Source: Phototrophicus methaneseepsis (lineage in GTDB: Bacteria > Chloroflexota > Anaerolineae > Aggregatilineales > Phototrophicaceae). From it: a stretch of 64,000 nt of DNA. The notes below the pieces were generated by a model. The model was not told the DNA's origin and did not search any database. It saw nothing but the letters and a program-made list of their open reading frames with translations. The position numbers and the translations under genes were made by a program. This document shows, piece after piece, positions 35,005 through 43,853 of this stretch. Every line of letters starts with the position of its first letter. Position 1 is the stretch's first letter. The DNA is taken from NCBI RefSeq assembly GCF_015500095.1, contig NZ_CP062983.1, positions 1,984,001 through 2,048,000 of the forward strand. The letters run 5' to 3'.

Positions 35005-35467
35005 TGAGCAGCCATTTCTGTTCTTCAATGATCTGGTCAATTATCATCGTATCATTTGCTAAGTCAGGTTCTGGCGCGGCTTCTCCTGGATCCAGCTTTA
35101 ACCACTCCGAAAACTGATCAAGCGTCGTGCGGCCTTCCGCCAGGTCTAAAATCATCGTTAGCGCGGTTGGCATATCCCACTGGACGCGCCAGCCGTTAAC
35201 ATGCAGCATAAAAAGCGCCGCGACAGTCGCAGTCCGTTTGTTGCCGTCTTTAAAGGGATGATTACGAGCGATGGCGTGTAGCAGGGCTGCTGTTTTTACT
35301 TCTATGGTTGGATAGGCATCTTCGCCAAAGGCGCTGGCCTGGGGGCGCATTTCTGCTGCCTGCAAGAGATCAATATCGCGTATTTTTTGCTTGCCTGTCT
35401 GGATCGCCTCATCATTGAGGATGCGCCCATTGATAAAGATGAGTTCACTGTAAGTTGGGTAGCGCAT
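34985..35467 (-). CDS. Fic/Doc family protein, copy 2
   Basis: The 160-residue protein has HPFKDGNKRTATVAALFML at about residues 76-94, an intact Doc/Fic active-site motif. It begins MRYPTYSELIFINGRIL, the usual Doc start (Y.T..E...IN..IL). The C-terminal 40 residues are an acidic helical extension. Upstream in-frame sequence could lengthen it by 57 codons but is poor in coding character. It overlaps the second Doc-like gene by 20 nt, giving an order Doc-Doc-Nudix on one transcript. Confidence 0.8.
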   Translation of the reverse strand: MRYPTYSELIFINGRILNDEAIQTGKQKIRDIDLLQAAEMRPQASAFGEDAYPTIEVKTAALLHAIARNHPFKDGNKRTATVAALFMLHVNGWRVQWDMPTALTMILDLAEGRTTLDQFSEWLKLDPGEAAPEPDLANDTMIIDQIIEEQKWLLNELAER

Positions 35468-35669
35468 GAGCCAGACATGACGATGGGTTAGGTTGATTAA
35501 GAGAATGCTATTATACTCGGTGGTGTCGGGCACGATATGCCGAAAATGGGCATGAAGCATCAGAAAAGCATCAGAAACAGATAGATTCCATACATCGACA
35601 AAACAATGCACGTGCGCCTGCGTATATAGTGATAACAATGCAAAGCAAGCGAGCTAGGGAGAATCTTCA

Positions 35670-35987
35670 ATGGCTGATAAGAGAACATGGACAGAGGAAT
35701 TTGAGGTCAGCGGCAAAGAAGTCGTTGAACGTGTGCGTGAACTAATCCAACAGGGCAACGTGCGCCGCCTGATTGTTCGTAAGAAAGACGGTGAAGCCCT
35801 GGTCGAACTACCTCTCACGCCGACCGTTGTCGGTGCAGGCGTTCTGACTGTTTTTGCAGGCCCGCTGGTGATTGTCGGCGCGGCAGCAGCGATGCTGGCA
35901 GAAGTCAAAATTGAAGTTGTGCGCGAAGCCGCAGAAGATGATGATGACACGGCCTCCACGATTAAACAGAAGATTGACGTGGAATAG
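35670..35987 (+). CDS. DUF4342 family protein
   Basis: The 105-residue protein has the family layout. A basic, helical N-terminal domain (WTEEFEVSGKEVVERVRELI, residues 7-26) is followed by GNVRRLIVRKKDGEALVELPL. A hydrophobic segment comes next (VVGAGVLTVFAGPLVIVGAA, about 53-75), then an acidic tail. The N-terminal region of this family resembles a UBA-like helix bundle. It is found in many Gram-positive and Chloroflexota genomes and its function is unknown. Ribosome site AGGGAG; a terminator follows. Confidence 0.82.
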   Translation: MADKRTWTEEFEVSGKEVVERVRELIQQGNVRRLIVRKKDGEALVELPLTPTVVGAGVLTVFAGPLVIVGAAAAMLAEVKIEVVREAAEDDDDTASTIKQKIDVE

Positions 35988-36016
35988 ACGTTACGCCACA
36001 ACATTCATCATAAAAT

Positions 36017-36050
36017 AAAAAGGGTCTGGCAGTGAGCCAGGCTCTTTTTT
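36017..36050 (+). terminator. terminator of the DUF4342 gene
   Basis: AAAAAGGGTCTGGC-AGTGA-GCCAGGCTCTTTTTT: a stem with one mismatch and T6. Confidence 0.88.
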
Positions 36051-36296
36051 GTTTGCAGGCCGTTTTTGTTGGCCGCTATTTGGAACCATACGTATTGCGG
36101 ATAGGCCTTTTGAGGGCGGCGTGTGGTGCGCGTAGGCCGAGCGTTGGGGTGTGATAGGGCGATACACGGAACTGTTGCGACGGATTTGCTGTCTTTAATA
36201 GTGAATCGGTGCGACAGTAACAACGCATCCTTTTCCCAGGTATGAACTTGTTATCGATACATCTATATACACAAACACAATTTGAGGAGAGGTACC

Positions 36297-37229
36297 ATGC
36301 GTCGTTTTATGAGTTTGTTCGCTATTCTGTGCATCATGATGATGGCAGGGGGCACGATGGCCCAGGGAGAGACGACCGTTATCGGCGGTACGGAAGACCA
36401 GATGCGCGATCTGATTACGCGCATCCTTGGGGGGTACTCCCCTGAGATGGCGACGGAAATCTTCATCGCTTCTGTGCCTGAAGACCTGGCTCAGTGGGCG
36501 CCTATCCCGGAAGATGCCACGCTTATTGCGAGTGTGCGGCGTTCCGGCCCCAATCTATACGGCCCTGGCATCGGCACAGAAGACAGCATGATGTTGGAAG
36601 TATTCATCAATGGGGGCGATCCTGAAAGCAACTATAACTATTTCCTGGATCAACTCACCGCGCAGGGCATGACTGTGATTGATAGCACGCTCAACAATAT
36701 GGGTGGCTTTACCCCCAACGTCAGCGGCTATGGCAATCTCTGCGATGAAGAACAGGGCATTTCCGTCAACTTTGATACTTCCAAAAATCCGGGTGGTGTC
36801 GTCTATAGCACACTGCGTGTTCAGAGCCCGGCTGATATTTACCAGTGCTCGCAGGGACGTCCTTCAGAGCCGCCCTATGTCGACCCTATGACGGATATTA
36901 TCCCCGCGCTGAATGTGCCGGAAGGCGTCACCGTCACGACCAATCGAAATGGCACCATCTACTATAATGCTCAGATGATTGGCCTGAGCGCTGAAATCAC
37001 TACCAGCCTGTCTATGGCAGAAGTCAAGGAAGCTTATACGGACCAGTTAGAAGCTGCCGGTTGGGAAAATACGCTTGATGAGAGCAGCAGCGCTACCAGC
37101 CTGACGCATTGGCACATCACAGCGCCGGATGACAGCGAATGGCTGGGTGTCTTCTCCCTTGAAGCGTCACCAGCAGGTGATGGCGCTTATCTGGCAAACA
37201 TCCTGGTGATGAGTGCTGATCGCGACTAA
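36297..37229 (+). CDS. secreted protein of unknown function
   Basis: The 310-residue protein starts at MRRFMSLFAILCIMMMAGGT after GAGGAGAGG. It has a signal peptide cut near TMAQ and no further membrane segment. The body seems to be two halves, each with an alpha-beta unit. The second half contains GLSAEITTSLSMAEVKEAYTDQLEAAGWE, a pattern like small domains that bind lipids or wall ligands in which a helix is followed by a strand (TDQLEAAGW). The first half has a similar NYFLDQLTAQGMTVID. No named family is recognised. A weak terminator lies 27 nt after the stop. Confidence 0.7.
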   Translation: MRRFMSLFAILCIMMMAGGTMAQGETTVIGGTEDQMRDLITRILGGYSPEMATEIFIASVPEDLAQWAPIPEDATLIASVRRSGPNLYGPGIGTEDSMMLEVFINGGDPESNYNYFLDQLTAQGMTVIDSTLNNMGGFTPNVSGYGNLCDEEQGISVNFDTSKNPGGVVYSTLRVQSPADIYQCSQGRPSEPPYVDPMTDIIPALNVPEGVTVTTNRNGTIYYNAQMIGLSAEITTSLSMAEVKEAYTDQLEAAGWENTLDESSSATSLTHWHITAPDDSEWLGVFSLEASPAGDGAYLANILVMSADRD

Positions 37230-37256
37230 GGATCAATTCAATACCTGAACGGCTAC

Positions 37257-37283
37257 AAAGAGCTGCCTACAAGGCGGCTTTTT
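37257..37283 (+). terminator. weak terminator
   Basis: AAAGAGCTGCC-TACAA-GGCGGCTTTTT: a stem with mismatches and T5. Confidence 0.6.
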
Positions 37284-37332
37284 GTATGCCATCATCATAG
37301 TTGTACATAGTCCGTTGGACGGCTTTGGCGGT

Positions 37333-37360
37333 TTGTCTTCAGAGGGTGCATGCGTATAAT
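37333..37360 (+). promoter_or_regulatory. promoter that implies a leaderless HNH mRNA
   Basis: TTGTCT (37333-37338), a 16-bp spacer, then TATAAT (37355-37360). The ATG of the HNH gene begins only six bases after the -10 box. Transcription would then start at or next to the ATG, and no ribosome site is present. Confidence 0.6.
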
Positions 37361-37366
37361 GGGCCT

Positions 37367-37870
37367 ATGAAGTACGATGATCACCTGGATATGGCCCAAT
37401 TACGCCGCTATGCGCAGTCGATGAATGGACGTGCGCGTAAACTGCGCGTCTCTGGCACGCTTTCAGCGGCGCTCCTACGCGACCGCATCTATGAAAGCGG
37501 CGGGCGCTGCGAATGGTGTCATACAAACCTCCTCCAGCAAGAATTTGAACTTGATCACATTGTGAATCTGGCACGCGGTGGCAGCAATATCGCCAGTAAT
37601 ATCGTCGTCTCCTGCCCGGATTGCAACCGACGCAAATCATCGCGGCATGTCGCCAGCTTCGCGTTAGAAACACTCGCGCGGACGGGCATCGAAACGACTT
37701 TGATACAACGTGTGTTAACCCACTTCAACGTTCAGGGACGGGTCCAGCGCCATTTCTTTGAAGATGCAGAAGCTTCATTTGAGCCGTTTGTGCTCACGAA
37801 TGATGAGCCGGAGGGAGACACCCCCACAGATGAACCTCATCCCGGTGAGGTGCCACCCTACCGCTGGTGA
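37367..37870 (+). CDS. HNH endonuclease family protein
   Basis: The 167-residue protein has a small HNH nuclease domain with structural zinc cysteines. It reads GGRCEWCHTNL (about 45-55), LDHIVNLARGGSNIASNIV (about 62-80) and SCPDCNRRKSSRH. The His-Asn-His metal site is intact (DHI, N in SNIASNIV, H in RKSSRH). An N-terminal helical region and a Pro/Glu-rich C-terminal tail flank it. It sits alone, without methylase or phage genes, so it may be a stand-alone nicking or cutting enzyme. The ATG directly follows the -10 box. Confidence 0.82.
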   Translation: MKYDDHLDMAQLRRYAQSMNGRARKLRVSGTLSAALLRDRIYESGGRCEWCHTNLLQQEFELDHIVNLARGGSNIASNIVVSCPDCNRRKSSRHVASFALETLARTGIETTLIQRVLTHFNVQGRVQRHFFEDAEASFEPFVLTNDEPEGDTPTDEPHPGEVPPYRW

Positions 37871-37954
37871 TGGCGGCTGGCTATAATCCCACGCGGGCTA
37901 AGGGTTACGAGTGAGTGCTGTGAATCCATGTCAGGAACGATACGAGAGCAAACC

Positions 37955-38965
37955 ATGCATTTAAGCCAGGGGCGGCGTTGGCTGATAATAGGGCTGTTGG
38001 GCCTGTTTAGCTTATTTTCCCTGGCCGCGTGCGAAGCGAGCGCTGCTTATGTCGTGCCGACTTCACTGCCCACGCCAACAGCAACCTATACGCCTTCACC
38101 CTCGCCAACACCCGGTGTGAACGCCACACCTTCCCCCGTGCCTACCCAGAATGTAGACCCGGATGCGCCGACCGCTACGCCATTGCTGGGCGAAGTGAAT
38201 AGAGTGGTGGCGACGCAGGCTGTCACGCCAACGCGGTCGCTGAACCCAAACGCGCCGCGGATTGAGTTCTTCACCTCGGATCAGCTTGTTGTGAACCCTG
38301 GCAGCCCGATTACGCTGTACTGGTCTGTGCTGAATGTCGACCGTGCTGTGATTTATCGGCTGGATGCGGATGGTGAACGTACGCAAGCTTATAACGTCTT
38401 TGCAGATGGTGACCAGGTTGTGCAGACGCGTGCCAGTGATCGCGGGCAGATAGATTTTGTACTGACGGCCAATGATGGCGAAGTCGAAGCGTCTCATACC
38501 GTGATGCTGCGCTGCCCTGTGGATTGGTTCTTCGTCCCGCCTCCTGATGATTGTGCCTCTGGCGAACCAGAAGAGACGACTATCCTTGATCAGCAGATGG
38601 AACGCGGGCGTATGCTCTACGTTGAGAATCGCAATGTCGTTTATGTGCTTTTCAACGATGGACAGGAACCGGGCTGGCTCTCCTTTGAAAATCGCTACGA
38701 CCCGGAAGTGCATCCTGAGCGCGATGAAAACGCCCCGCCGGAGTTTATTCAGCCATTGCGTGAACTGGGTCTCATCTGGCGCACCAACGATGCTGTGCGT
38801 ACGCGCCTCGGCCTTGGGATTGCGGAAGGCGTGACTTTCCAGGGATTTGTACAATCTGCGCCTGTGGGCACCAGCCGGGAAATTCTATATATCAGTGGGT
38901 CCGATGGCACGGTATTACAATTGCTGCCCGGCAACGAACAATGGCAGATCATCGCCCAGCAGTAA
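37955..38965 (+). CDS. lipoprotein with Thr/Pro linker
   Basis: The 336-residue protein starts at MHLSQGRRWLIIG and has a lipobox FSLAAC, with the lipidated cysteine near residue 26. A disordered Pro/Thr/Ser linker follows (about 35-100, TPSPSPTPGVNATPSPVP). A beta-sandwich-like domain comes next (RIEFFTSDQLVVNPGSPITL to ASHTVMLRC) with a conserved cysteine pair. A final region (about 200-336) contains RMLYVENRNVVYVLFNDG and ends ILYISGSDGTVLQLLPG. It probably sits on the outer face of the membrane. A strong hairpin terminator follows. Confidence 0.78.
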   Translation: MHLSQGRRWLIIGLLGLFSLFSLAACEASAAYVVPTSLPTPTATYTPSPSPTPGVNATPSPVPTQNVDPDAPTATPLLGEVNRVVATQAVTPTRSLNPNAPRIEFFTSDQLVVNPGSPITLYWSVLNVDRAVIYRLDADGERTQAYNVFADGDQVVQTRASDRGQIDFVLTANDGEVEASHTVMLRCPVDWFFVPPPDDCASGEPEETTILDQQMERGRMLYVENRNVVYVLFNDGQEPGWLSFENRYDPEVHPERDENAPPEFIQPLRELGLIWRTNDAVRTRLGLGIAEGVTFQGFVQSAPVGTSREILYISGSDGTVLQLLPGNEQWQIIAQQ

Positions 38966-39015
38966 ACCACGCCGACAAGCGCCACTCGCTTTTGGCGTCT
39001 TCTTGAGAAAAACAG

Positions 39016-39051
39016 CAGGGGCACCTTACGATGAGGTGCCCCTGTTCGTTT
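39016..39051. terminator. strong hairpin between convergent genes
   Basis: CAGGGGCACCT-TACGATG-AGGTGCCCCTG: a perfect 11-bp stem followed by TTCGTTT. It serves the lipoprotein gene and possibly the convergent epimerase gene. Confidence 0.8.
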
Positions 39052-39078
39052 AATGCGTCGTTTGGCTTAAAACAGGTT

Positions 39079-40044
39079 TTAAACAGCGGGCTTATAGAGC
39101 GCGCGCACGTCTGCGGGTAGGCCCTGATACCATGTAATCATATGCTGGATGCCTTCTACAAAGGGCGTATCTGGATGATAACCCAGGATCCGTTGGGCTT
39201 TGTCGATGACGGCGGCGGTTTGCTTTTGATCGCCAATGCGGCGCGGTTTGAGGACCGTATTCGCCTTTTTGCCAAGCAGGTCTTCTACGATGCTGATCGC
39301 TTCGCCCGTTGTAATGGACGCGGTTGTGCCGATATTAAAAATTTCGCCAACACAGGCATCATGATCTAGCGCTTTGATGAAGGCTTTGACAACATCGCCC
39401 ACATAGGTAAAGGAGCGGCTGTGACCAAGGCTGTCTTCATACAATGGGAAGGGGTTGCCATCCACAATGCTATGGATCAGGCGCGGGTACAGCTTATCAG
39501 GGCGCTCTCGCGGGCCATAAACGGAGAAGAGGCGGAACGATAACGCCGGAAAGCCAGATTCTCGCTGCTGGGCCAGTACGAGCTGCTCTGCTGCCAGCTT
39601 GGTCACACCATAGTAAGAAATGGGCTCTGCTGCGATATCTTCCGGGCTGGTGGCTTTGGAGCCATAAATAGATGATGTCGCCACATTGACGAAGCGCTTA
39701 ATCGTTGGCAGCGATTTTGTCGCCTGTAACAGGTTTTGGGTAGCTCCCAGGTTGTTACGGACGTAGGTATCATAAGTCACTTTGCTGGAAATACCGGGTT
39801 GTGCGGCACAATGGAAAATGGCTTCGACACCGTCAACCGCTGCGGAGAGGTCGTCTTCCGCTAGATCAAGCTGGAATAATTGGACACCCTGTCTGGTCAG
39901 TTCATTCGCGTTGTGGTGTTTGATGGCTGTCGGGTAATAATCATTGAGGTTATCGATGGCGACAACGGTATGCCCGTCCCGAACGAGCGTTTCTGCCAGG
40001 TGCGACCCAATGAAACCTGCAGCGCCTGTTACCAGTATTTTCAT
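39079..40044 (-). CDS. NAD-dependent sugar epimerase/dehydratase (extended SDR)
   Basis: Extended SDR enzymes act on nucleotide sugars such as UDP-glucose or UDP-glucuronate. The 321-residue protein starts at MKILVTGAAGFIGSHLAETL, after AAGGA, with the GxxGxxG NAD site. It has the catalytic YxxxK in SYYGVTKLAAEQ and the substrate loop RLFSVYGPRERPDKLYPRLI. ATSSIYG supplies the catalytic serine/threonine. The fit is best with UDP-glucuronate 4-epimerase-like or NDP-sugar epimerases. It heads the leftward envelope block with cdsA and the sugar transferase upstream. Confidence 0.88.
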   Translation of the reverse strand: MKILVTGAAGFIGSHLAETLVRDGHTVVAIDNLNDYYPTAIKHHNANELTRQGVQLFQLDLAEDDLSAAVDGVEAIFHCAAQPGISSKVTYDTYVRNNLGATQNLLQATKSLPTIKRFVNVATSSIYGSKATSPEDIAAEPISYYGVTKLAAEQLVLAQQRESGFPALSFRLFSVYGPRERPDKLYPRLIHSIVDGNPFPLYEDSLGHSRSFTYVGDVVKAFIKALDHDACVGEIFNIGTTASITTGEAISIVEDLLGKKANTVLKPRRIGDQKQTAAVIDKAQRILGYHPDTPFVEGIQHMITWYQGLPADVRALYKPAV

Positions 40045-40087
40045 TGTATTCCTTGCACTCTCTACAGACTTGGACAAGCGAATATCA

Positions 40088-40108
40088 CTCTATTATGAAG
40101 CAATAGAG
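40088..40108. promoter_or_regulatory. inverted repeat before the epimerase gene
   Basis: CTCTATT-ATGAAGC-AATAGAG: a perfect 7-bp inverted repeat. It lies 44 bp before the epimerase start and 19 bp after the cdsA stop. No T tract follows on the minus strand, so an operator is about as likely as a terminator. Confidence 0.4.
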
Positions 40109-40126
40109 CTAAAAGCAACCCTGAAC

Positions 40127-41050
40127 TTATATCCAGACAGCTCCTTGGAGTAACAAATAACCGTAAAAGAGGATTGTCACCAGCAGCATGGCGTCGATAC
40201 GGTCGAGCACGCCCCCATGCCCTGGGAAAGGATTTAACCCCGGTACGCCGGAGTCTTTGACGCCAAAGAAGCGCTTAATTGCGGATTCGAATAGATCACC
40301 AGCAATAGCGACGAATGGCGCGATCAACAGCAAGATAAACGAAGCTGGCGTCAGCAGCATGGCCTGGATCAGCACCAATGAGGCGAAGAAAATACCAGCA
40401 ATCACACCGCTAAGCGCACCTTCGACTGTTTTATTGGGCGATAGATGCGGCGCTAGGGGCGTCTTGCCGAACGCCCGCCCGCCCACATAGGCAAAGACAT
40501 CCGTCCCCCAGGTGGCGAACAAAAGCGCATACAGCCATTGCAGCCCATCGGGCTGGCTGTTGCGTATCGCCAGGAAGAAGCCCCCCGGGAAGGCGATATA
40601 TAAAATGCCAAATAATGTGGTTGCTGTCCGCAGCACGCTGCGCTGTAAATTGTGGCTTCGGTTCATCTCCAGCAAGAAGCTGATAATGGTGATGAGGACT
40701 ACCGCGCTGATCCAGATAGTGCGTTCCTGGAAGTGAAAAGCCAGCATCACCGCGATACTCGTTGCCAGCCCTAGCAGCGTATTACCAGGCAGCCCGCGCT
40801 GCTGCTCCATGTGATAAAACTCAATGGTCCCAATGCCCATCAGGAACAGGGCCGCAATTGTGAGCCACCAACCACCAGCAAATGTGACGAATAAAATACC
40901 CGGTAGCACCGCAAAGATCGTCACCGTGCGCAGCGTGAGATTGGATAGGCTGCGGTGGGGTCGGTTTTTGGCGAGGTGCTGAGCAGGCGGTTGTTCGTCT
41001 GTATGGGCGGCTGTATCGGTAGAGCGCTTGCTATCGGTGGCGGTCGTCAT
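40127..41050 (-). CDS. cdsA: phosphatidate cytidylyltransferase
   Basis: CdsA makes CDP-diacylglycerol from phosphatidate and CTP, the branch point of phospholipid synthesis. The 307-residue protein has about eight helices and the full family signature at the C-terminus: SAIKRFFGVKDSGVPGLNPF followed by PGHGGVLDRIDAML. LSPNKTVEGALSG lies in the middle. The N-terminal 40 residues are a polar, charged extension not present in most CdsA proteins. An ATG at 41050 is used; a GTG four codons upstream is possible. Confidence 0.95.
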   Translation of the reverse strand: MTTATDSKRSTDTAAHTDEQPPAQHLAKNRPHRSLSNLTLRTVTIFAVLPGILFVTFAGGWWLTIAALFLMGIGTIEFYHMEQQRGLPGNTLLGLATSIAVMLAFHFQERTIWISAVVLITIISFLLEMNRSHNLQRSVLRTATTLFGILYIAFPGGFFLAIRNSQPDGLQWLYALLFATWGTDVFAYVGGRAFGKTPLAPHLSPNKTVEGALSGVIAGIFFASLVLIQAMLLTPASFILLLIAPFVAIAGDLFESAIKRFFGVKDSGVPGLNPFPGHGGVLDRIDAMLLVTILFYGYLLLQGAVWI

Positions 41051-41205
41051 GTTTTCTATCACTCAGGATAAATTCCAACAACTCTATCGTAACATGAAAC
41101 GTCCACTACCGTCACGAGGTGAATGGTCTTCTATGAAAGAGTTGTCTATAAAAACTGCAATTGCGATTCGGGCTGCGTTTCTATCTTGCCATTAATAGGC
41201 TGCCT

Positions 41206-42654
41206 TTAATAGGCCCCACTGCGCAGCAGCACACGTGGGATTGTGCGCAGTAGAATTTGAATATCCATCTTGAGCGACCAGTTTTCAATGTAATAAATAT
41301 CCAGCAGGCACATTTCATCAAAAGGCACTTCGCTGCGCCCGCTGACCTGCCATAGGCCTGTAATGCCAGGGATAATATTCAGCCGCTGGCGGTGCCAGGG
41401 TTCATATAGGGCGACTTCATCCGGCATCGGTGGGCGTGGCCCCACCATGCTCATTTCGCCCCGCAGCACGTTGATGAGGTTTGGCAGTTCATCCAGGCTC
41501 AGGCGGCGTAGGAATTTACCAACTTTCGTAATACGCGGATCATCCGGGATCTTGGGATGGCGTGGGTCCAGTTGGTGCTGCTCGATGATCTGATCGCGCA
41601 GTTCGTCGGCATTGGTGACCATCGTGCGAAATTTATACATGGAAAATTCGCGCCCATTTTCCCCAATGCGCTGCTGACGGTAAATGACCGGGCCTGAACT
41701 ATCCAGCTTAACGGCCAGGGCCGTCACAAGGAAGACGGGCACCCAGGCCACAGACGTGAGCACAACAATGATAATATCCAGCGCTCGTTTGACGAGCCGA
41801 TCTGCACCGCGGAAGGATTCCGGACCACTGATACCCAGTAGCGGAATACCGTCGAGCGTTTCCACCTGCACCTGGCGCATATTCAACTGGAAAATATCCG
41901 GCACGAGGCGCACTTCAACGCCTGTCTGGCGGCAAATACGCGCAGTTTCCAGAATAAGATCGTAATGCTTCCAGCGCAGTGTCGAGATAACGATATCGAC
42001 GCCATGAGTGCGGATAGCCGCACGCAGGTTACGCGTGTTGCCTAGCCCAGGTACGCGGCCAATATCGACGTCGCCTTTACGCGGGTTGTCGTCCAGATAG
42101 CCGACGACTTTATAGCCGAGTTCTGTCCGCGCCAGGATGGCCCGCAAGACCGCTTGCCCTGTGTCGCCCATGCCGACGATCAGCACACGTTGTACGCCAA
42201 TGCCTTTATTGCGCAGATATGCCAGCACCCAACGCCGGACCAGACGCGCCAGCGAAAGCATTGCGACGCTGATAGCAGCCACATAGATGAGCATCAGGCG
42301 GCTGGTGACAAGCGGCTGGAAGACGAAGAAAACCGCCAGCAGGATCACTGTGCCGAAGGCGACACCATTACCGATGAGCGTCACTTCTTCCAGCCAGGTA
42401 CGTTCTCTCACATTGCGGTAGAGGCCATTATTGCTGTAGTTGATATACAGTATCAGCGCTAAAAGGAGCGCATAGGGAAGATATGGCGTAAATTCGCGCC
42501 GGAATGGGTCCAATACCGGGCGGATGAGTTGGAGCTCGTAGCGCAGTAAATAGGCCAGGGCGAAGGAAATCACCACCAGAATCGCATCAATGAGGGGGAA
42601 CAGCCATCGTGGCTCAATACGTTTGGATTCCGGCGTTGTGGTATTTGTACTCAT
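41206..42654 (-). CDS. polyprenyl-phosphate sugar-1-phosphate transferase
   Basis: This enzyme class starts exopolysaccharide or O-unit synthesis by moving a sugar-1-phosphate to undecaprenyl phosphate. The 482-residue protein has four N-terminal helices (about 17-125) and a Rossmann-like middle region with VLIVGMGDTGQAVLRAIL. A further helix lies near residue 285. The C-terminal bacterial sugar transferase domain has YRQQRIGENGREFSMYKFRT, the LRRLSLDELPNLINVLRGEM motif and PGITGLWQVSGRS. This is the WbaP/PglC-superfamily large form. The start has no obvious ribosome site. It follows the glycosyltransferase gene by 21 nt. Confidence 0.92.
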   Translation of the reverse strand: MSTNTTTPESKRIEPRWLFPLIDAILVVISFALAYLLRYELQLIRPVLDPFRREFTPYLPYALLLALILYINYSNNGLYRNVRERTWLEEVTLIGNGVAFGTVILLAVFFVFQPLVTSRLMLIYVAAISVAMLSLARLVRRWVLAYLRNKGIGVQRVLIVGMGDTGQAVLRAILARTELGYKVVGYLDDNPRKGDVDIGRVPGLGNTRNLRAAIRTHGVDIVISTLRWKHYDLILETARICRQTGVEVRLVPDIFQLNMRQVQVETLDGIPLLGISGPESFRGADRLVKRALDIIIVVLTSVAWVPVFLVTALAVKLDSSGPVIYRQQRIGENGREFSMYKFRTMVTNADELRDQIIEQHQLDPRHPKIPDDPRITKVGKFLRRLSLDELPNLINVLRGEMSMVGPRPPMPDEVALYEPWHRQRLNIIPGITGLWQVSGRSEVPFDEMCLLDIYYIENWSLKMDIQILLRTIPRVLLRSGAY

Positions 42655-42675
42655 AGGCAATATTCGACGTCTGGC

Positions 42676-43794
42676 TCAGGCCAGTGCCTTTTGGTAGCTC
42701 TCTATCGTTCGTTGGGCGGTGTTTTCCCAGGTGAACTGGGCGGCTTTGTTTAATCCGGCTGTACGCGCCTGTGCGCGCCACTTCTCATCGCTATAGGCCT
42801 TTAATAATGCTGCGGTCCAGGCATCCACTTCATGCGGTGGCAGTGTCAACCCGGCCCCTTCTGCGACTTCTGGCAATGACGACACATTGGATGTGATGAC
42901 GGGTGTGCCGCAGGCCATCGCTTCTAATACAGGCAGGCCGAATCCTTCGAACACGGAAGGATAAACGAAACAGTCCGCGCTATTGTACCAGAGCGCCATA
43001 TCCTCGGAAGGGATAAAACCCGGTGTGGAAACCATCTCAGAGAGATGATGTTGCTCAATCGACTGGAAGATAGGCTCGTAATCCCAGCCTTTGCCGCCTG
43101 CCAATACCAGCGGCAAGCGATCATCTGCGGGTAGTTGAGCGTACGCTTCTAATAGGGTGACGAGGTTCTTGCGTGGCTCCAGCGTGCCCAAGTATAGCCA
43201 GAAACGATCTGGTAAGCCTTTGGCGGCTTTGAACGCGGCGATGTCTTCTTGGGGCAAAGGACGGAACATGGCGCGGTTGTAGCCAAGAGGCGTCACGTCA
43301 ATTTTTTCATCGGGTAAGCCCAGCAGTTCGATGAGATCGGCTTTTGTGCTGTGGCTGATTGCGGTAATGCGCGTCGCATGGCGGCAGCTCCGTGCGGTAA
43401 AGGCCTGCAAATAGAGCCGCCGTGCCCGGCTGAGCCTTTGAGGGTAGCGCAGGAAGGTGAGGTCATAAATGGTGACGACTGAAGGCACCCTGACTGATAC
43501 AGGCATGACGAAGGCCATCGCATGATAAAGATCAAATTGGCTGAGTGCGAAGGGCTGGATGGCCTGCTCCCAGATGACGCGCTTGAGGGGTGATGTGGTA
43601 TCGAAGGGCGCGCGCTGCATGGTGACGTTATCGTAAGTGGCCGTGCTGCTGCCATTGACCATCGCCGTAAAATGCCAATCCGTAGGGGCTAGCGCAGGCA
43701 TGGACGCCAACAGATTGTGGATCACATTGTGGATCCCGGCGGCGCGATAGGAGTCTTCGTTGGCGAGCAGATGTGCGTTTAATCCAATATGCAT
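42676..43794 (-). CDS. GT4-type glycosyltransferase
   Basis: The 372-residue GT-B enzyme has the C-terminal nucleotide-sugar site: LYLGTLEPRKNLVTLLEAY (about 193-211), then SVFEGFGLPVLEAMACGTPV with the E-x7-E motif (about 275-294), then SSLPEVAEGAGL. The N-terminal domain starts MHIGLNAHLLANEDSYRAAG, a form seen in mannosyltransferase-like GT4 members. With the sugar transferase 21 nt downstream it likely adds a sugar to the same lipid-linked glycan. Confidence 0.92.
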   Translation of the reverse strand: MHIGLNAHLLANEDSYRAAGIHNVIHNLLASMPALAPTDWHFTAMVNGSSTATYDNVTMQRAPFDTTSPLKRVIWEQAIQPFALSQFDLYHAMAFVMPVSVRVPSVVTIYDLTFLRYPQRLSRARRLYLQAFTARSCRHATRITAISHSTKADLIELLGLPDEKIDVTPLGYNRAMFRPLPQEDIAAFKAAKGLPDRFWLYLGTLEPRKNLVTLLEAYAQLPADDRLPLVLAGGKGWDYEPIFQSIEQHHLSEMVSTPGFIPSEDMALWYNSADCFVYPSVFEGFGLPVLEAMACGTPVITSNVSSLPEVAEGAGLTLPPHEVDAWTAALLKAYSDEKWRAQARTAGLNKAAQFTWENTAQRTIESYQKALA

Positions 43795-43853
43795 AGCCGG
43801 GGATTATACACACATTGTCGTATGTCACAATGTGAATGACGCCAACTTGGGCG

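Noticed and set aside
38096-38854. Long open frame opposite the Thr/Pro-linker lipoprotein (252 codons)
   Set aside because: It is an antisense shadow. The sense frame has a lipobox and a linker typical of the genome, while the antisense product is His/Arg-rich and has no signal or domain.
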